Positions 23,807 to 33,073 of a DNA stretch of 64,000 nucleotides are shown here, piece after piece (the stretch's first letter is position 1; each line of letters opens with the position of its first letter). The notes under the pieces are model-generated. The model did no database searches and had not been told where the DNA came from. It worked only from the letters and a program-made list of their open reading frames with translations. The stretch is from Alkalicoccus chagannorensis DSM 18086. GTDB taxonomy: Bacteria > Bacillota > Bacilli > Bacillales > Salisediminibacteriaceae. The DNA is taken from NCBI RefSeq assembly GCF_000429725.1, contig NZ_KE386945.1, positions 1 to 64,000 on the forward strand, in the 5' to 3' direction. Made by a program: the position numbers and the translations under genes.

Positions 23807-24817
23807 ATGAACCAATCCCGTATGGATGAGCGCAGGGATCGCAAGAAAAAATCCCCTTTCCGGCGCTTTGTAAAAACAATGTTAATCTTGGTTACCATCA
23901 CTCTCCTGATAGCCGGCGGTATTGTCGCCTATGTGCTGACACAAGTAAACAACGTGACCACCAGTGCAAGCCAAGAGCTGGACCGTGGAGACCGCTCGGA
24001 AATTCGGGAAGATGCTGTCAATCCATCGAACGACAACATCTCTATACTCTTTTTGGGTGTTGATGACCGCGATGGTGATTTGAGCGGCCGAACAGATGCT
24101 AATATTCTTGCGACATTCAATCAGGAAGAAGGATCGGTCAAGCTGGTTAGCATCCCTCGTGATACACTGGTAGATATCCCTGACCGAGGCCCTGATAAAA
24201 TCAATCATGCCCATGCTTTCGGCGGCGTAGATTTGGCCGTGGAAACTTTCGAGGAGATGCTCGATGTACCAGTTGATTACTTCGTCACCTTGAATTTCGT
24301 GTCGTTCATGGAAATTGTGGATATTTTTGATGGGGTCGAGGTAGATTCCGACTTTGCTTTTACCGAGATGGACAGCCAGGATAACCAGGATGCTGTCGAA
24401 ATCGTAGAAGGCGAGCAAGTGCTCGACGGAGAGCAGGCGCTTGCTTATACGCGAATGCGTGATCATGACCCAAGCGGAGATATTGGCCGGGGAGAGCGTC
24501 AGCAGGAAGTCATGGAATCACTGCTGCGCGAAGGAGCTTCGTTCCGCTCGATTACTCGATTTGATGATGTGATGGAAAGCCTGGAAGATCATATGAAGAC
24601 AAACCTATCTTTCAACGATATTGTCGGTATGCATAGTTATGCGTCTAGCATGGAGAATATCGAGATGATCAACTTGGAAGGCGAAGGCACATCGATGAAC
24701 AACATTTATTACTTCGATCCACTTGAATCTTCGGTCGAAGACATCTCTGAAAAACTGCGTATTCATCTCGGTCTGGAAGAAGCCGAACGAGATCTCGGCA
24801 GCGGACCAGCTGATTAA
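23807..24817 (+). CDS. LytR-CpsA-Psr (LCP) family wall-polymer ligase
   Basis: A 336-residue membrane-anchored protein: basic N-terminus, one transmembrane helix (about 24-46) and an extracellular LCP domain with SILFLGVDDRD, SIPRDTLVDIP, KINHAHAFGG and YTRMRDHDPSGDIGRGERQQ, which hold the phosphate-binding arginines. LCP enzymes transfer undecaprenyl-linked polymers to peptidoglycan. It is probably the TagU/LytR counterpart of this locus, near tagO. AAGGAG lies eight bases before the ATG. Confidence 0.94.
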   Translation: MNQSRMDERRDRKKKSPFRRFVKTMLILVTITLLIAGGIVAYVLTQVNNVTTSASQELDRGDRSEIREDAVNPSNDNISILFLGVDDRDGDLSGRTDANILATFNQEEGSVKLVSIPRDTLVDIPDRGPDKINHAHAFGGVDLAVETFEEMLDVPVDYFVTLNFVSFMEIVDIFDGVEVDSDFAFTEMDSQDNQDAVEIVEGEQVLDGEQALAYTRMRDHDPSGDIGRGERQQEVMESLLREGASFRSITRFDDVMESLEDHMKTNLSFNDIVGMHSYASSMENIEMINLEGEGTSMNNIYYFDPLESSVEDISEKLRIHLGLEEAERDLGSGPAD

Positions 24818-24828
24818 CTACATCACGT

Positions 24829-24873
24829 AAAAAGCGCCGTTCCCCTTAACACTCAGGGCCGGCGCTTTTTTCA
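24829..24873. terminator. Bidirectional terminator after the LCP gene
   Basis: Stem AAAAAGCGCC / GGCGCTTTTT with a longer loop; T runs on both strands. It serves the LCP gene on the plus strand and the convergent 24910 gene on the minus strand. Confidence 0.85.
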
Positions 24874-24909
24874 TCTGATTCAGCGGCAGCTGAAATATGG
24901 TTCGACTGG

Positions 24910-25668
24910 TTACAGCGAACGCCACAGCAGCGTACTCTGGGGTCCAAATGCATAATAGGTGACTTCTACAGCACCTGAAATCTCCTGCCAATCACTCTCC
25001 CGCGGCTGCTTTTCAATAGCAGCAAAATCTTCCCTCGTTAACGGAAAACCTTGTTCTACTGCCAACTCTCCTGCTGCGAGCATATCTTCTTCTCGTTCAG
25101 AAAACAAAGACATCCGCCCGTTTCCGATATAAGCGGCTGTGACCTCACCCGTTTCAAGGTTTCTCACCTCGTAGATACCATCGTCTTCCTCAAGTACGTA
25201 TCTTTCTCCATCGATCAGGTCTCCTTCTACGGAAGGTAGCTCGGCTGCCGGCATATTGATACTTACCGTTCTTGAAGCCTGGTCCCACCCTACTTGGGCA
25301 CCTATTCCTTGTGCCAGAGCGCGCACAGGCAGTACTGTTCGATCATTGACAATCTGCAGTGGTGCCCTCAGCGTCTCTTCGCTTCCATTCACGAACATGG
25401 AGGAGCTGCCCACTGGAGCATGTACCCTCGTATCTTCATAGGAAATATGGACATCTCTCGCCTCACCATCCCACCTCACCGAAGCACCCATTTCTTCAAA
25501 TACACTTCGAAGTGGGACGAAGGTGACCCCATTTTCGATGAACGGCCCCTGTGCCTCCTCCATGTTTACCTGTTTCTCATTCACTTCAATCGTCACTTCT
25601 GAAGCCCCGGCCCCGTTTGTAAAACCGAGCAGAAAAACACCTGCAGCAGCGGCAGTGATTAAACGCAT
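24910..25668 (-). CDS. Secreted protein with two copper-amine-oxidase-N-like repeats
   Basis: A 252-residue exported protein: signal peptide (about 1-22, ending GAGA), then two Cu_amine_oxidN1-type repeats (VTFVPLRSVFEEMGASVRWD at about 48-67; RTVLPVRALAQGIGAQVGWD at about 109-128), then a C-terminal region without a recognised domain. These repeats are non-catalytic and common in Firmicute envelope proteins. The same module occurs in the proteins at 37708, 45090 and 46981. A GGGGG-type ribosome site precedes the ATG. The function is unknown. Confidence 0.85.
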   Translation of the reverse strand: MRLITAAAAGVFLLGFTNGAGASEVTIEVNEKQVNMEEAQGPFIENGVTFVPLRSVFEEMGASVRWDGEARDVHISYEDTRVHAPVGSSSMFVNGSEETLRAPLQIVNDRTVLPVRALAQGIGAQVGWDQASRTVSINMPAAELPSVEGDLIDGERYVLEEDDGIYEVRNLETGEVTAAYIGNGRMSLFSEREEDMLAAGELAVEQGFPLTREDFAAIEKQPRESDWQEISGAVEVTYYAFGPQSTLLWRSL

Positions 25669-25984
25669 GTTGATTCCCCCTTGGATGATATCACCTATTA
25701 TACCATGATCCCCCTGTTCTCCTTTCTTCCAATTGACAAATGAACCAATGGACCTGTTTTCTCAAATATAAAACGAGCATCCGGACGCAGCACCGACTTT
25801 TATACCCATCACATTAGAGGTTCTCACACCGGTGCATCCCGAAGTTCTTTTTATGAAGTACAATAAAAAAAGCCGGTCAGGAGCATGTATCGAGTTGTCC
25901 TCTATATGCTTTCCTGCATTTCTCGGTTCTAAAATAAATGTTGGGGTAGAGGTTCATTTCCGTGGCATCTTTTCTTCCGTTTCA

Positions 25985-26075
25985 GGCGGACGCTTGCCAA
26001 GTGGCTTGTCCTCCACTCTCCTCGCGTTGCGAGGAGGATTTTCGGACTGCGCTTGATCCCTCTGGCGTCGCCGCC
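25985..26075. repeat. Family B palindromic repeat, copy 2
   Basis: Starts GGCGGACGCTTGCC and ends GGCGTCGCCGCC, with a CTCCTCGCGTTGCGAGGAG palindrome in the middle. This is the best-preserved copy in the window. The surrounding 25669-26292 has no gene. Confidence 0.75.
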
Positions 26076-26292
26076 CTTCACTCCTGAAAAGGGTTCGTTT
26101 TTGTTTTTTCTTTTCAAAGAGAATCATAGGTCCGCCATTTGAAAAGCGTTTGAGCATTCCTGAACCTAATCAGCCCAACATGTGAATGAGAACCCATTTC
26201 TCCCCCTGAACGCATCTACGAAAGAGGCTGCGGAAGGTAATAAGTACAGCAACAGGGCATTGCACCTCCCGCGAAAGAATTTCAATCGGCTA

Positions 26293-26530
26293 CTCCTGCG
26301 TTTACTCGTCGCATGTAGACCGTCTGCTCCTGCGTTTACTCGTCGCATGTAGACCGTCTGCTCCTGCGTTTACTCGTCGCATGTAGACCGTCTGCTCCTG
26401 CGCTTCCTCGTCGCATGTAGACCGCCTGCTCCTGCGCTTCCTCGTCGCATGTAGACCGCCTGCTCCTGCGCTTCCTCGTCACATGCAGACCGCCTGCTCC
26501 TGCGCTTACTCGTCGCATGTAGACCGTCGC
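26293..26530. repeat. 34-bp minisatellite, 7 copies
   Basis: Seven head-to-tail copies of a 34-bp unit (CTCCTGCG(T/C)TT(A/C)CTCGTC followed by GCATGTAGACCG(T/C)CTG). The copies split into a T/A type (1-3), a C/C type (4-6) and a mixed last copy. There is no unique spacer, so it is not a CRISPR, and 34 is not a multiple of three, so it does not encode a repeat protein. Confidence 0.92.
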
Positions 26531-26688
26531 TGATCTCTCGCATCTTCTCGGGAACGCCAAAAAGCCGTCAAACTTTTTCAAGAGTGGCATAAGGCTGATC
26601 CGATTCCGTTTACGTTTTGGCAGGCGTGGCTCAAATCGCAGAGTGGACCGTCCCAAAACGGCCCGAGAGCGTCGTGTTCTGGTCGTTC

Positions 26689-26722
26689 ACCGGCTCAATA
26701 TCAAGCCGGTGGCTCCTTTTTT
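26689..26722 (+). terminator. Orphan terminator-like hairpin
   Basis: ACCGGCT / AGCCGGT stem, then GTGGCTCC-TTTTTT. No gene ends here, so it may be a remnant. Nothing else was recognised in 26531-27027. Confidence 0.45.
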
Positions 26723-27027
26723 CTTCAGGGCGTCCCGCCTGCGTCTGCTATCCGCCCGTTTCAGGCAGGCAGGCGTCTCCTTTTTTTCGTGAAGCGACCC
26801 GCTTTTCCTAGTAAGGAGCTTCTTCGCCTTTCCAACAGGAAGTGCAGCCTTGACTATCAGGGAAGTTACTCCTGCATTAAGCCCCCTATCTTCAAGCTTG
26901 CTTGAGGAATAGAAAAAGCGCGCTTCTCTTAACAGGTACGATTTCTTTCACGCATACGTAATACCAGCACTAGCAGCCTTTCATGCAAAAAGTTTCTATT
27001 CCCCTTTATCCAGCAAGGAACATAAGC

Positions 27028-27155
27028 GCAGAGCGCATTTGGTCAGAAAGAAAGTTAGAGCCGCCGCAGATTTTGCAGGGAAAAGAGGGTCTTCTGTCTT
27101 CCTGTGCAGCACACGAAGCCGTTGTCTCCTTAGCAGACAAGAATACATTCTTCTC
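27028..27155. repeat. Family C dispersed repeat before tagO terminator
   Basis: ATAAGCGCAGAGCGCATTTGGTCAG head, AGCCGCCGCAG block, then AGGGAAAAGAGGG...CTTCCTGTGCAG and GAAGCCGTTGTCTCC. A diverged copy of the family best seen at 39862-40005. Confidence 0.5.
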
Positions 27156-27159
27156 ATGC

Positions 27160-27193
27160 AAAAAAGCCAGCCCGGTTTTCCGGACTGGCTTTT
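27160..27193 (-). terminator. Intrinsic terminator of tagO
   Basis: Stem AAAGCCAG.CCGG / CCGG.CTGGCTTT (one G-T) with a TTTT loop, and T-rich tail on the minus strand, just after the stop codon. Confidence 0.9.
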
Positions 27194-27198
27194 GGTCG

Positions 27199-28260
27199 TT
27201 ATGGGGACGTTCGGTTGATGCCGAACATGCGGTCCATGATATTCAGGATCGGACGGTACTCTGTGTTAACGAGTCCGACACGCTCCGCCAGCAGTTCGAC
27301 TGCAAAGAGCACAATGAGCGTCAATACAAGCGCTCCCCAAAGAGTCGACTGCGAAATAACAACTGCAGCGAGTGCAAAGAAAGCACTAATGCCATAGATC
27401 ATGAGCACGGTTCCGCGGTGGGAATACCCAAGACGCAGAAAACAGTGGTGCATGTGTGACTTATCCGGTGCTGACAGCGGCTGCTTGTTCACCATGCGGC
27501 GGATGATTGCGAACAACGTGTCCGAAATCGGTACCGCGAGGATGATGATCGGAATAAGGAGACTGAAGAGCGTGACACTCTTAAATCCGAGCAGCGAGAT
27601 GACAGCGATCATGTAGCCGAGGAACAAGGCCCCTGTATCGCCCATGAAAATTTTGGCCGGATGAAAGTTGTAATAAAGAAATCCGATAGTAGAAGCAAGC
27701 AGCATCGAAGCCATCGCTACGATGAAGAAGTTTCCGTCCATCACAGCGATTGTCGTGATCGTTGCAAGAACGATCGCAGACACACCTGCAGCGAGACCGT
27801 CCAGGCCGTCGATGAGGTTAATCGCGTTCGTGATACCGACAATCCAGAGCAGCGTGAGCGGCAGTCCAAAGATGCCCAGCTGCCAGATCGTGTCAAACGG
27901 AAGGTTGATGAACTCCACGTAAATGCCTCCGTAGATAGCAACGACCGCTGCACCGATCTGTCCGAGCAGTTTGATCTTCGCCGACAGCTCGAACATGTCA
28001 TCCAGTACGCCTGTAATAATGATAATTGTACCACCAATCAGGATCGGCCAGAGATATGGACTTTCCGGCATCGTGATAGCAATACCAATCAGAAAGCTGA
28101 AATAGATCGCCAGTCCGCCGAGTCTCGGCATGATCCGCTGATGCACTTTCCGCTGATTCGGCTGGTCTGTCGCTCCGATTTTCACTGCTAGTTTTTTTAC
28201 TACGGGCGTAAGCAGAACGGCTGCAATAAAGCAGGCAATAAACGTGAGAATATAGTCCAA
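27199..28260 (-). CDS. tagO: Undecaprenyl-phosphate GlcNAc-1-phosphate transferase (TagO/WecA)
   Basis: A 353-residue polytopic membrane enzyme of the MraY/WecA family: PNQRKVHQRIMPRLGGLAI, the magnesium motif GVLDDMFE, NAINLIDGLDGLAAG, FHPAKIFMGDTGALFLG and the cytoplasmic histidine motif DKSHMHH. It starts lipid-linked polymer synthesis (teichoic acid or secondary wall polysaccharide). It begins at a TTG behind GGGGAG. It lies downstream of csaB, and the wall polysaccharide it starts would be the substrate for CsaB. Confidence 0.95.
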   Translation of the reverse strand: MDYILTFIACFIAAVLLTPVVKKLAVKIGATDQPNQRKVHQRIMPRLGGLAIYFSFLIGIAITMPESPYLWPILIGGTIIIITGVLDDMFELSAKIKLLGQIGAAVVAIYGGIYVEFINLPFDTIWQLGIFGLPLTLLWIVGITNAINLIDGLDGLAAGVSAIVLATITTIAVMDGNFFIVAMASMLLASTIGFLYYNFHPAKIFMGDTGALFLGYMIAVISLLGFKSVTLFSLLIPIIILAVPISDTLFAIIRRMVNKQPLSAPDKSHMHHCFLRLGYSHRGTVLMIYGISAFFALAAVVISQSTLWGALVLTLIVLFAVELLAERVGLVNTEYRPILNIMDRMFGINRTSP

Positions 28261-28435
28261 CTAGGTCACTCCCCTGTCTCAATAGTTCCTGATGTATTAT
28301 TCGTTGTTGTAGATGGTTTTGTGTCGCACCCGCTATGTGAGTCGTTGAAACGATCCCGGACGTTACACCTTTTATGAAAAACAATTTTTGTTTTTTCATA
28401 CTCCATCTTGCAGTCTACCGTTTTTCTGGCAGAGA

Positions 28436-28472
28436 TAAAAGGGACGAACGACTCACTTCTTCGTTCCAACTG
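28436..28472 (-). terminator. Possible terminator of csaB
   Basis: GGAACGA / TCGTTC(G)TCC stem with a 9-base loop followed on the minus strand by CTTTT, 10 bases after the csaB stop. It is imperfect, so read-through to tagO is possible. Confidence 0.45.
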
Positions 28473-28481
28473 GTCTTCCGC

Positions 28482-29546
28482 CTATGAAAGCAGGCCTTGA
28501 AGAGCGCTTTGGGAGGCCGCTTTTTCTTTTTCTTTGAAGGCTTCCAGTGCTTTCCGTCGTTGGGCAGCATGATCCAATCCATAGAGGACCGCTGCGGTAA
28601 GATCCTCGGCAGTCCAGTCGGACGCTTCTACATGTGCGGCCACTGGCTGTCCTGCGGCCGCTGCAAGGGCATCAATTTTCGGGTCATAGGAAAGTGCGGT
28701 GAATGGAACGCCGGCAGCGGCTGCGAAAATCAAGGCGTGCAGACGCATACCGATCAGCATGTCCGCATGACCGATGATCGACCACGTTTCTTCTGTCGTC
28801 ATTCCTGCATCAGCTATAAACGGCCCCTGCTCCGTTCCAGTATGATGCATGTAGGAGATTACTTTCGCAGATGCTTTTGCATCCGCCTCCCCGTGCATCG
28901 GTACAAATACAATGCGGTGTCCCTCATCAATCAGGGCGTCGAGCGTTTCCGCCGTTTTTTGAAGATGTCGGTCGGCTTTCGGCCAGTCCCGAACGGATAC
29001 AGCAACATAAGGTGCTTCATAGGACGCAGCGGGAATGGATGGCTCCCAGGCAAAAACGGCGTCTGGAACGACGTTCACTTCTTTTGTAACACCGATATCC
29101 TTGAGCAGCTGCCTGGATGCTTCATCCCGAACGTAGATATCGTCAGTGCGCTGCATCACGTTTTTTACGGCTGCACGGGATGCTCTGCTGTTGAGCGGTC
29201 CAATCCCCTGAGCGAATACGGTCACCGGCGTACCCGCTAATCGGGCAAGCTTGATGACACCCCCGTAGTACACAACACTTTTCGGCCCTGTCTGATCCTG
29301 AAACAAACTTCCGCCGCCGCTGATAAGCCTGTCTGCTCCCCGGAGCGCCTGATAAACCTCTCCGAATTTCCAACGGTTGACAGCCTGCACGCCGTGCGTA
29401 CGGCGTGTTTCCTCAGGATCATTGGACAGTACCGTGATTTCGGCGTTGCCGGCTACCCTCTGAATCTGTTGAATCAACGAGGCGAGAATGGCTTCATCCC
29501 CAGTGTTCTGAAAACCGAAATAACCTGACAAAACAATACTATTCAT
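28482..29546 (-). CDS. csaB: CsaB, wall-polysaccharide pyruvyl transferase
   Basis: A 354-residue polysaccharide pyruvyl transferase: GYFGFQNTGDEAILAS at the start, SGGGSLFQDQTG, VFAQGIGPL and IGMRLHALIFAAAAGVPF. CsaB adds ketal-linked pyruvate to the secondary cell wall polymer, the ligand of SLH domains. The SLH proteins at 40096 and 42078 supply its logical partners. The start is at MNSIVLSGYFG, four bases overlapping the end of the DUF5693 gene (ATGA), so the long upstream open frame is not used. Confidence 0.94.
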   Translation of the reverse strand: MNSIVLSGYFGFQNTGDEAILASLIQQIQRVAGNAEITVLSNDPEETRRTHGVQAVNRWKFGEVYQALRGADRLISGGGSLFQDQTGPKSVVYYGGVIKLARLAGTPVTVFAQGIGPLNSRASRAAVKNVMQRTDDIYVRDEASRQLLKDIGVTKEVNVVPDAVFAWEPSIPAASYEAPYVAVSVRDWPKADRHLQKTAETLDALIDEGHRIVFVPMHGEADAKASAKVISYMHHTGTEQGPFIADAGMTTEETWSIIGHADMLIGMRLHALIFAAAAGVPFTALSYDPKIDALAAAAGQPVAAHVEASDWTAEDLTAAVLYGLDHAAQRRKALEAFKEKEKAASQSALQGLLS

Positions 29547-31471
29547 GTTCTCACCTTCCTTTTCACAAATGGGATGACCCATGTTTTCACAAGAAGATAT
29601 ACCCCGATCAGAATGACACCGCCAAGAACTCCTATCCCTAATCCAAGCAGCGTCCGTGCAGTAGAAACAAGCAGCGGTGTATGGAGGTGTGTAAACGTCC
29701 CTACCATGGAAGCAAAGGCAACCGCTCCACCGAGAAGGAGAAAGGAAGCATACCGAACCTGGTCTTTCCACATATACAATCCCAGCACGAGCAGTGGTAT
29801 ACCGAAAGCAAATTCCGTCGTACGCGGCCGGACAGAGAAGAGGTTCTCCATCGCCTGCCGAATTTCCAGTTCATAAGGAAGGGCAATCCCCGTGTTGCCT
29901 GTACGTGTAACATAGAAGAATCCAATTCCCGCCGCAGCGGCTATCAATACGAGATGATAAAACTTAACCGGAAGCTTCATCCAAGCATACCCCGCAAAGA
30001 GCGCACCAGCAAGAAGCAGCGGTGCTACGGCAAGGACTTTCACGCCTCGGAACATATCCAAGTGAGCAATATAGTCGGTGCCGTACAGAAGCGTCACGAC
30101 AAACCAGGCACCGACGAGCGCAGTTCCTGCCCCCTTGATGAACTCCAGCCCCACCCCCTTCGTATCGGTTGGCTGCTTCATGTTCAAAATCGCGTAGGTT
30201 GGGGCTGCGATACTGAGAAAGAGCACAATTCCTTTCAGCAGCAGATCGATCTGCAGCAGTGAAATGCCCCAGAAAACGACAAGAGCAGAGATAGCTGCAG
30301 GAATGACCAGCTTCGGATGAAAGAAAGAAGCTGCGATTCCTGTAAAAGCTGCTGCTGCTGCAAAAATAATCATTTCAAACCACTGAGGGCTGTCGAAAGA
30401 GGGAAAACTCTGCGCACCTTCAGTCGGTTGATCGATCCGATTATGCACCATTTCTGTCATGCTTAGAAACTCCTGTAGCTGCTCTCTCGCTTCTTGTGGT
30501 GAATCATAGAACTCCGCAAAGTCCGGAGTTCGGACGAGCAGGTTAAAAAACAACGCATCGACATTCCGCTCATCTACCGCCCTGGAAGATTGAAACACTT
30601 CATACGGTGCTCCAAACAAATCGTGGTACGGGTCATCTTCCATGCGGTAGCCGCTTCCGAGCGATTCACTCAAGAGCCTGTTCGGATAGAGCTCCAGCTG
30701 CTGCGCCAGCGTATTCATTCCCTGCTGATCGTTAAATTCAATGGTGAACGTATTCAGTTCCAGCTCATTCATGTAGGAAGCCAGCTGCTCAATGACTTCC
30801 GGCTCTCCTGCACCAGTGACTTCATTACCGGCAAAGAGAAGGTGCGTCGCCAACTCCATGTCTGCCAGCTGGGAGTAGAGGATATGATCTTCGACTTCGG
30901 CAGCGAATTCATTATCCAGCCTTGGCAGCGGCTTCAAGCCAGCCTCTTCAATAGATTCAACCGCTTCCTGATCAAACGTGATGGCTTCCTGAAAAACGCC
31001 TGGAGAAGCATACGGCATATACAGGAAGTCCGTTCCATCAATATCAATCATTTCAACCGTCGTCTCTTCATCTCTTGTATAGTTCAGCACCTCAAGGATC
31101 GGCTCCGTATATGGATGATCGGGATCAATCACTTCTACGAAATAAGCACGATGGTCCGGGAGGTCTTCCCGATCTACATCAAAATCACGAATGAGTTCAT
31201 CCTCGTCGACCAGCTCCAGCAGATCCTCCGAGACAAGGTCACTCATGGTCAACGGCTCTATGGCGACAGACTGCACCTGGTTGGATACAGAATGAAACAC
31301 TTCTTCCTCCGTCATTTCCGAATCTTCAGCAAGACTCAGCACATCATCATATGGAATAACGATCTCATACGAGTCGTTCCCTTCTTCTACGGCAACCCTT
31401 TCCCACAAAAACGGGATGGATACAGCCATACAGATCAGAAGAAGGATCCACAGCCACTTTACTATATTCAT
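29543..31471 (-). CDS. DUF5693-family polytopic membrane protein
   Basis: A 642-residue protein: N-terminal transmembrane helix (about 5-25), a large acidic extracytoplasmic domain (about 30-360), then nine or so membrane helices (about 365-640). It fits the DUF5693 family, which in Bacilli sits beside csaB. It has been proposed to be part of the pyruvylated polymer pathway, but no biochemical role is known to me. AAAGGAG precedes the ATG. It is translationally coupled to csaB. Confidence 0.85.
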   Translation of the reverse strand: MNIVKWLWILLLICMAVSIPFLWERVAVEEGNDSYEIVIPYDDVLSLAEDSEMTEEEVFHSVSNQVQSVAIEPLTMSDLVSEDLLELVDEDELIRDFDVDREDLPDHRAYFVEVIDPDHPYTEPILEVLNYTRDEETTVEMIDIDGTDFLYMPYASPGVFQEAITFDQEAVESIEEAGLKPLPRLDNEFAAEVEDHILYSQLADMELATHLLFAGNEVTGAGEPEVIEQLASYMNELELNTFTIEFNDQQGMNTLAQQLELYPNRLLSESLGSGYRMEDDPYHDLFGAPYEVFQSSRAVDERNVDALFFNLLVRTPDFAEFYDSPQEAREQLQEFLSMTEMVHNRIDQPTEGAQSFPSFDSPQWFEMIIFAAAAAFTGIAASFFHPKLVIPAAISALVVFWGISLLQIDLLLKGIVLFLSIAAPTYAILNMKQPTDTKGVGLEFIKGAGTALVGAWFVVTLLYGTDYIAHLDMFRGVKVLAVAPLLLAGALFAGYAWMKLPVKFYHLVLIAAAAGIGFFYVTRTGNTGIALPYELEIRQAMENLFSVRPRTTEFAFGIPLLVLGLYMWKDQVRYASFLLLGGAVAFASMVGTFTHLHTPLLVSTARTLLGLGIGVLGGVILIGVYLLVKTWVIPFVKRKVRT

Positions 31472-31489
31472 GAACTCTCTCCTTTACAT

Positions 31490-33073
31490 CTACTTCTGTT
31501 CATCTTGGTGTCCGACAGTACGAGCGAGTCTTGCTCCAATGACCGGAATCCGGCGCAGCTCATCCGCGCTGAGCGCGCGGAAGAAGAGCAGCATGCCGCT
31601 GTAGAGCACGCCGCCAACACCTATAGCACCTAAGCTGTAGAGAAGTGCTGCGGTTCTCGTCCAGTCGGCCGGATCCAGAACCAGGAGCGGGCCTCCTACG
31701 GCTGCTCCCATTAACAGTGCAGCGAGAAGAATGCGTCCTTCCCGATTGCCGGTCATACGGAAACGAACCGTCCTTTTCATCATATACAAATTCCACCCTG
31801 AAAGAAGGATGTAGGCCGCAAGTGTTGACCAGGCTACTCCGATCAGACCGAAATAGCGAATCAGCACAATGTTCAGCAGAATCTTAAACAGGGAAACTAC
31901 CAGCACAATGCCTGCGGAAAGTACCTGTTTATTCAACCCCTGCAGAATTCCAGTAGTAAGGACGGCAAATGAGGTCGCTGCTGCACCAACGTGGACGACA
32001 GCAAGCACGCTGCCTGCCATCGTATCGCCGAACAGAGCGAGATTCAAGGGAACCGTTAAAACAGTCAGGCCCACTGCCGCAGGCCAAGCCGTGACGTGCA
32101 TGAACTTCATGGCCTGCTCTGTCACCCGGGTTGTCCGAGCATGGTCGCCGGCCGCCAGCGACGAAGTAATGACCGGAATCAGTGGTAAAATCAGGGCCTG
32201 CGCAAACACGACGGCAATCTGAACGAGGGCAATCCCACGTCCGTAATAACCGAACTGGGAAGCAATGTCCAGCTCTTCTGCACCGGCAGCCCGGAGCTGC
32301 CCTGGAACCGTCACCGAATCAATAAAGTTAACGAGCGCCATAGCCAGTGCACCTACACAAATCGGCAGCGCCATAACGAGAATCGTTTTCGTCCACCTCC
32401 GGTATGTCTGCCACGTGTAATTGCTCTGCGCAGCAGGCCGCATGCCCCTGCGCACAAACGTCCAGCGCAGATAAAAGAGAGAGGCCGCCGCGCCAATAAT
32501 CGAGCCGATCATGACCCCACCCGCTACCACCGGGGCGCTGTATCCCTGCACCACGAGAATCCAGGCAAACAGGAGGATGAAGAATACTCGCACAAACTGC
32601 TCAATCACCTGAGAGACGGCTGTCGGCGTCATATCCTGAAATCCTTGAAAATACCCGCGGTAAACAGCCATGTATGGCGCAATCAAAAGCGTCGCCGAGA
32701 CGGCAATCAGCGCCGGTGCAGTGAAGGTTCCTCCAAGAAGGTGTGAAATCGGCTGATACAGGAGGGCGATCAGAAGGAACATCGCGGTTCCGAATGTGAA
32801 AGCGAGAATACTCCCCGTCACATAAATCGACCGGACATCGTCTTCTGATCCTCTTGTTCTCGCTTCTGAAATCAGCTTGGATACAGCCAGAGGGATGCCG
32901 GCCACCGATAAAATCAGAACCGCCATATAGACAGGGTAGACAATGGAAAAAATGCCGAACACTTCGTCCCCTGCGATATTCTGCAGCGGGATACGGAACA
33001 AACTGCCGAGCAGCTTCGACACAAGCGAGGCCGCAGTAATGATCAGCGCCCCTCTGACAAAGCTCTGGCTCAT
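31490..33073 (-). CDS. Lipid-linked polysaccharide flippase (MurJ/Wzx/SpoVB superfamily)
   Basis: A 527-residue protein with about 14 predicted membrane helices, opening FVRGALIITAASLVSKLLGSLFRIPLQ, typical of the MOP-superfamily branch of YtgP/SpoVB/MurJ. It is predicted to flip lipid-linked wall-polymer precursors. It overlaps tagA by four bases (ATGA) and is followed 18 bases later by the DUF5693 gene, so it belongs to the same operon. Confidence 0.93.
   Translation of the reverse strand: MSQSFVRGALIITAASLVSKLLGSLFRIPLQNIAGDEVFGIFSIVYPVYMAVLILSVAGIPLAVSKLISEARTRGSEDDVRSIYVTGSILAFTFGTAMFLLIALLYQPISHLLGGTFTAPALIAVSATLLIAPYMAVYRGYFQGFQDMTPTAVSQVIEQFVRVFFILLFAWILVVQGYSAPVVAGGVMIGSIIGAAASLFYLRWTFVRRGMRPAAQSNYTWQTYRRWTKTILVMALPICVGALAMALVNFIDSVTVPGQLRAAGAEELDIASQFGYYGRGIALVQIAVVFAQALILPLIPVITSSLAAGDHARTTRVTEQAMKFMHVTAWPAAVGLTVLTVPLNLALFGDTMAGSVLAVVHVGAAATSFAVLTTGILQGLNKQVLSAGIVLVVSLFKILLNIVLIRYFGLIGVAWSTLAAYILLSGWNLYMMKRTVRFRMTGNREGRILLAALLMGAAVGGPLLVLDPADWTRTAALLYSLGAIGVGGVLYSGMLLFFRALSADELRRIPVIGARLARTVGHQDEQK

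Noticed and set aside
26293-26530. CRISPR array
   Set aside because: The 34-bp units are head to tail with no unique spacers, and there are no cas genes in the window.
26336-26656. Arg/Ser-rich repeat protein on the minus strand
   Set aside because: It is a translation of the 34-bp minisatellite; 34 is not a multiple of three, so the protein pattern is an artefact.
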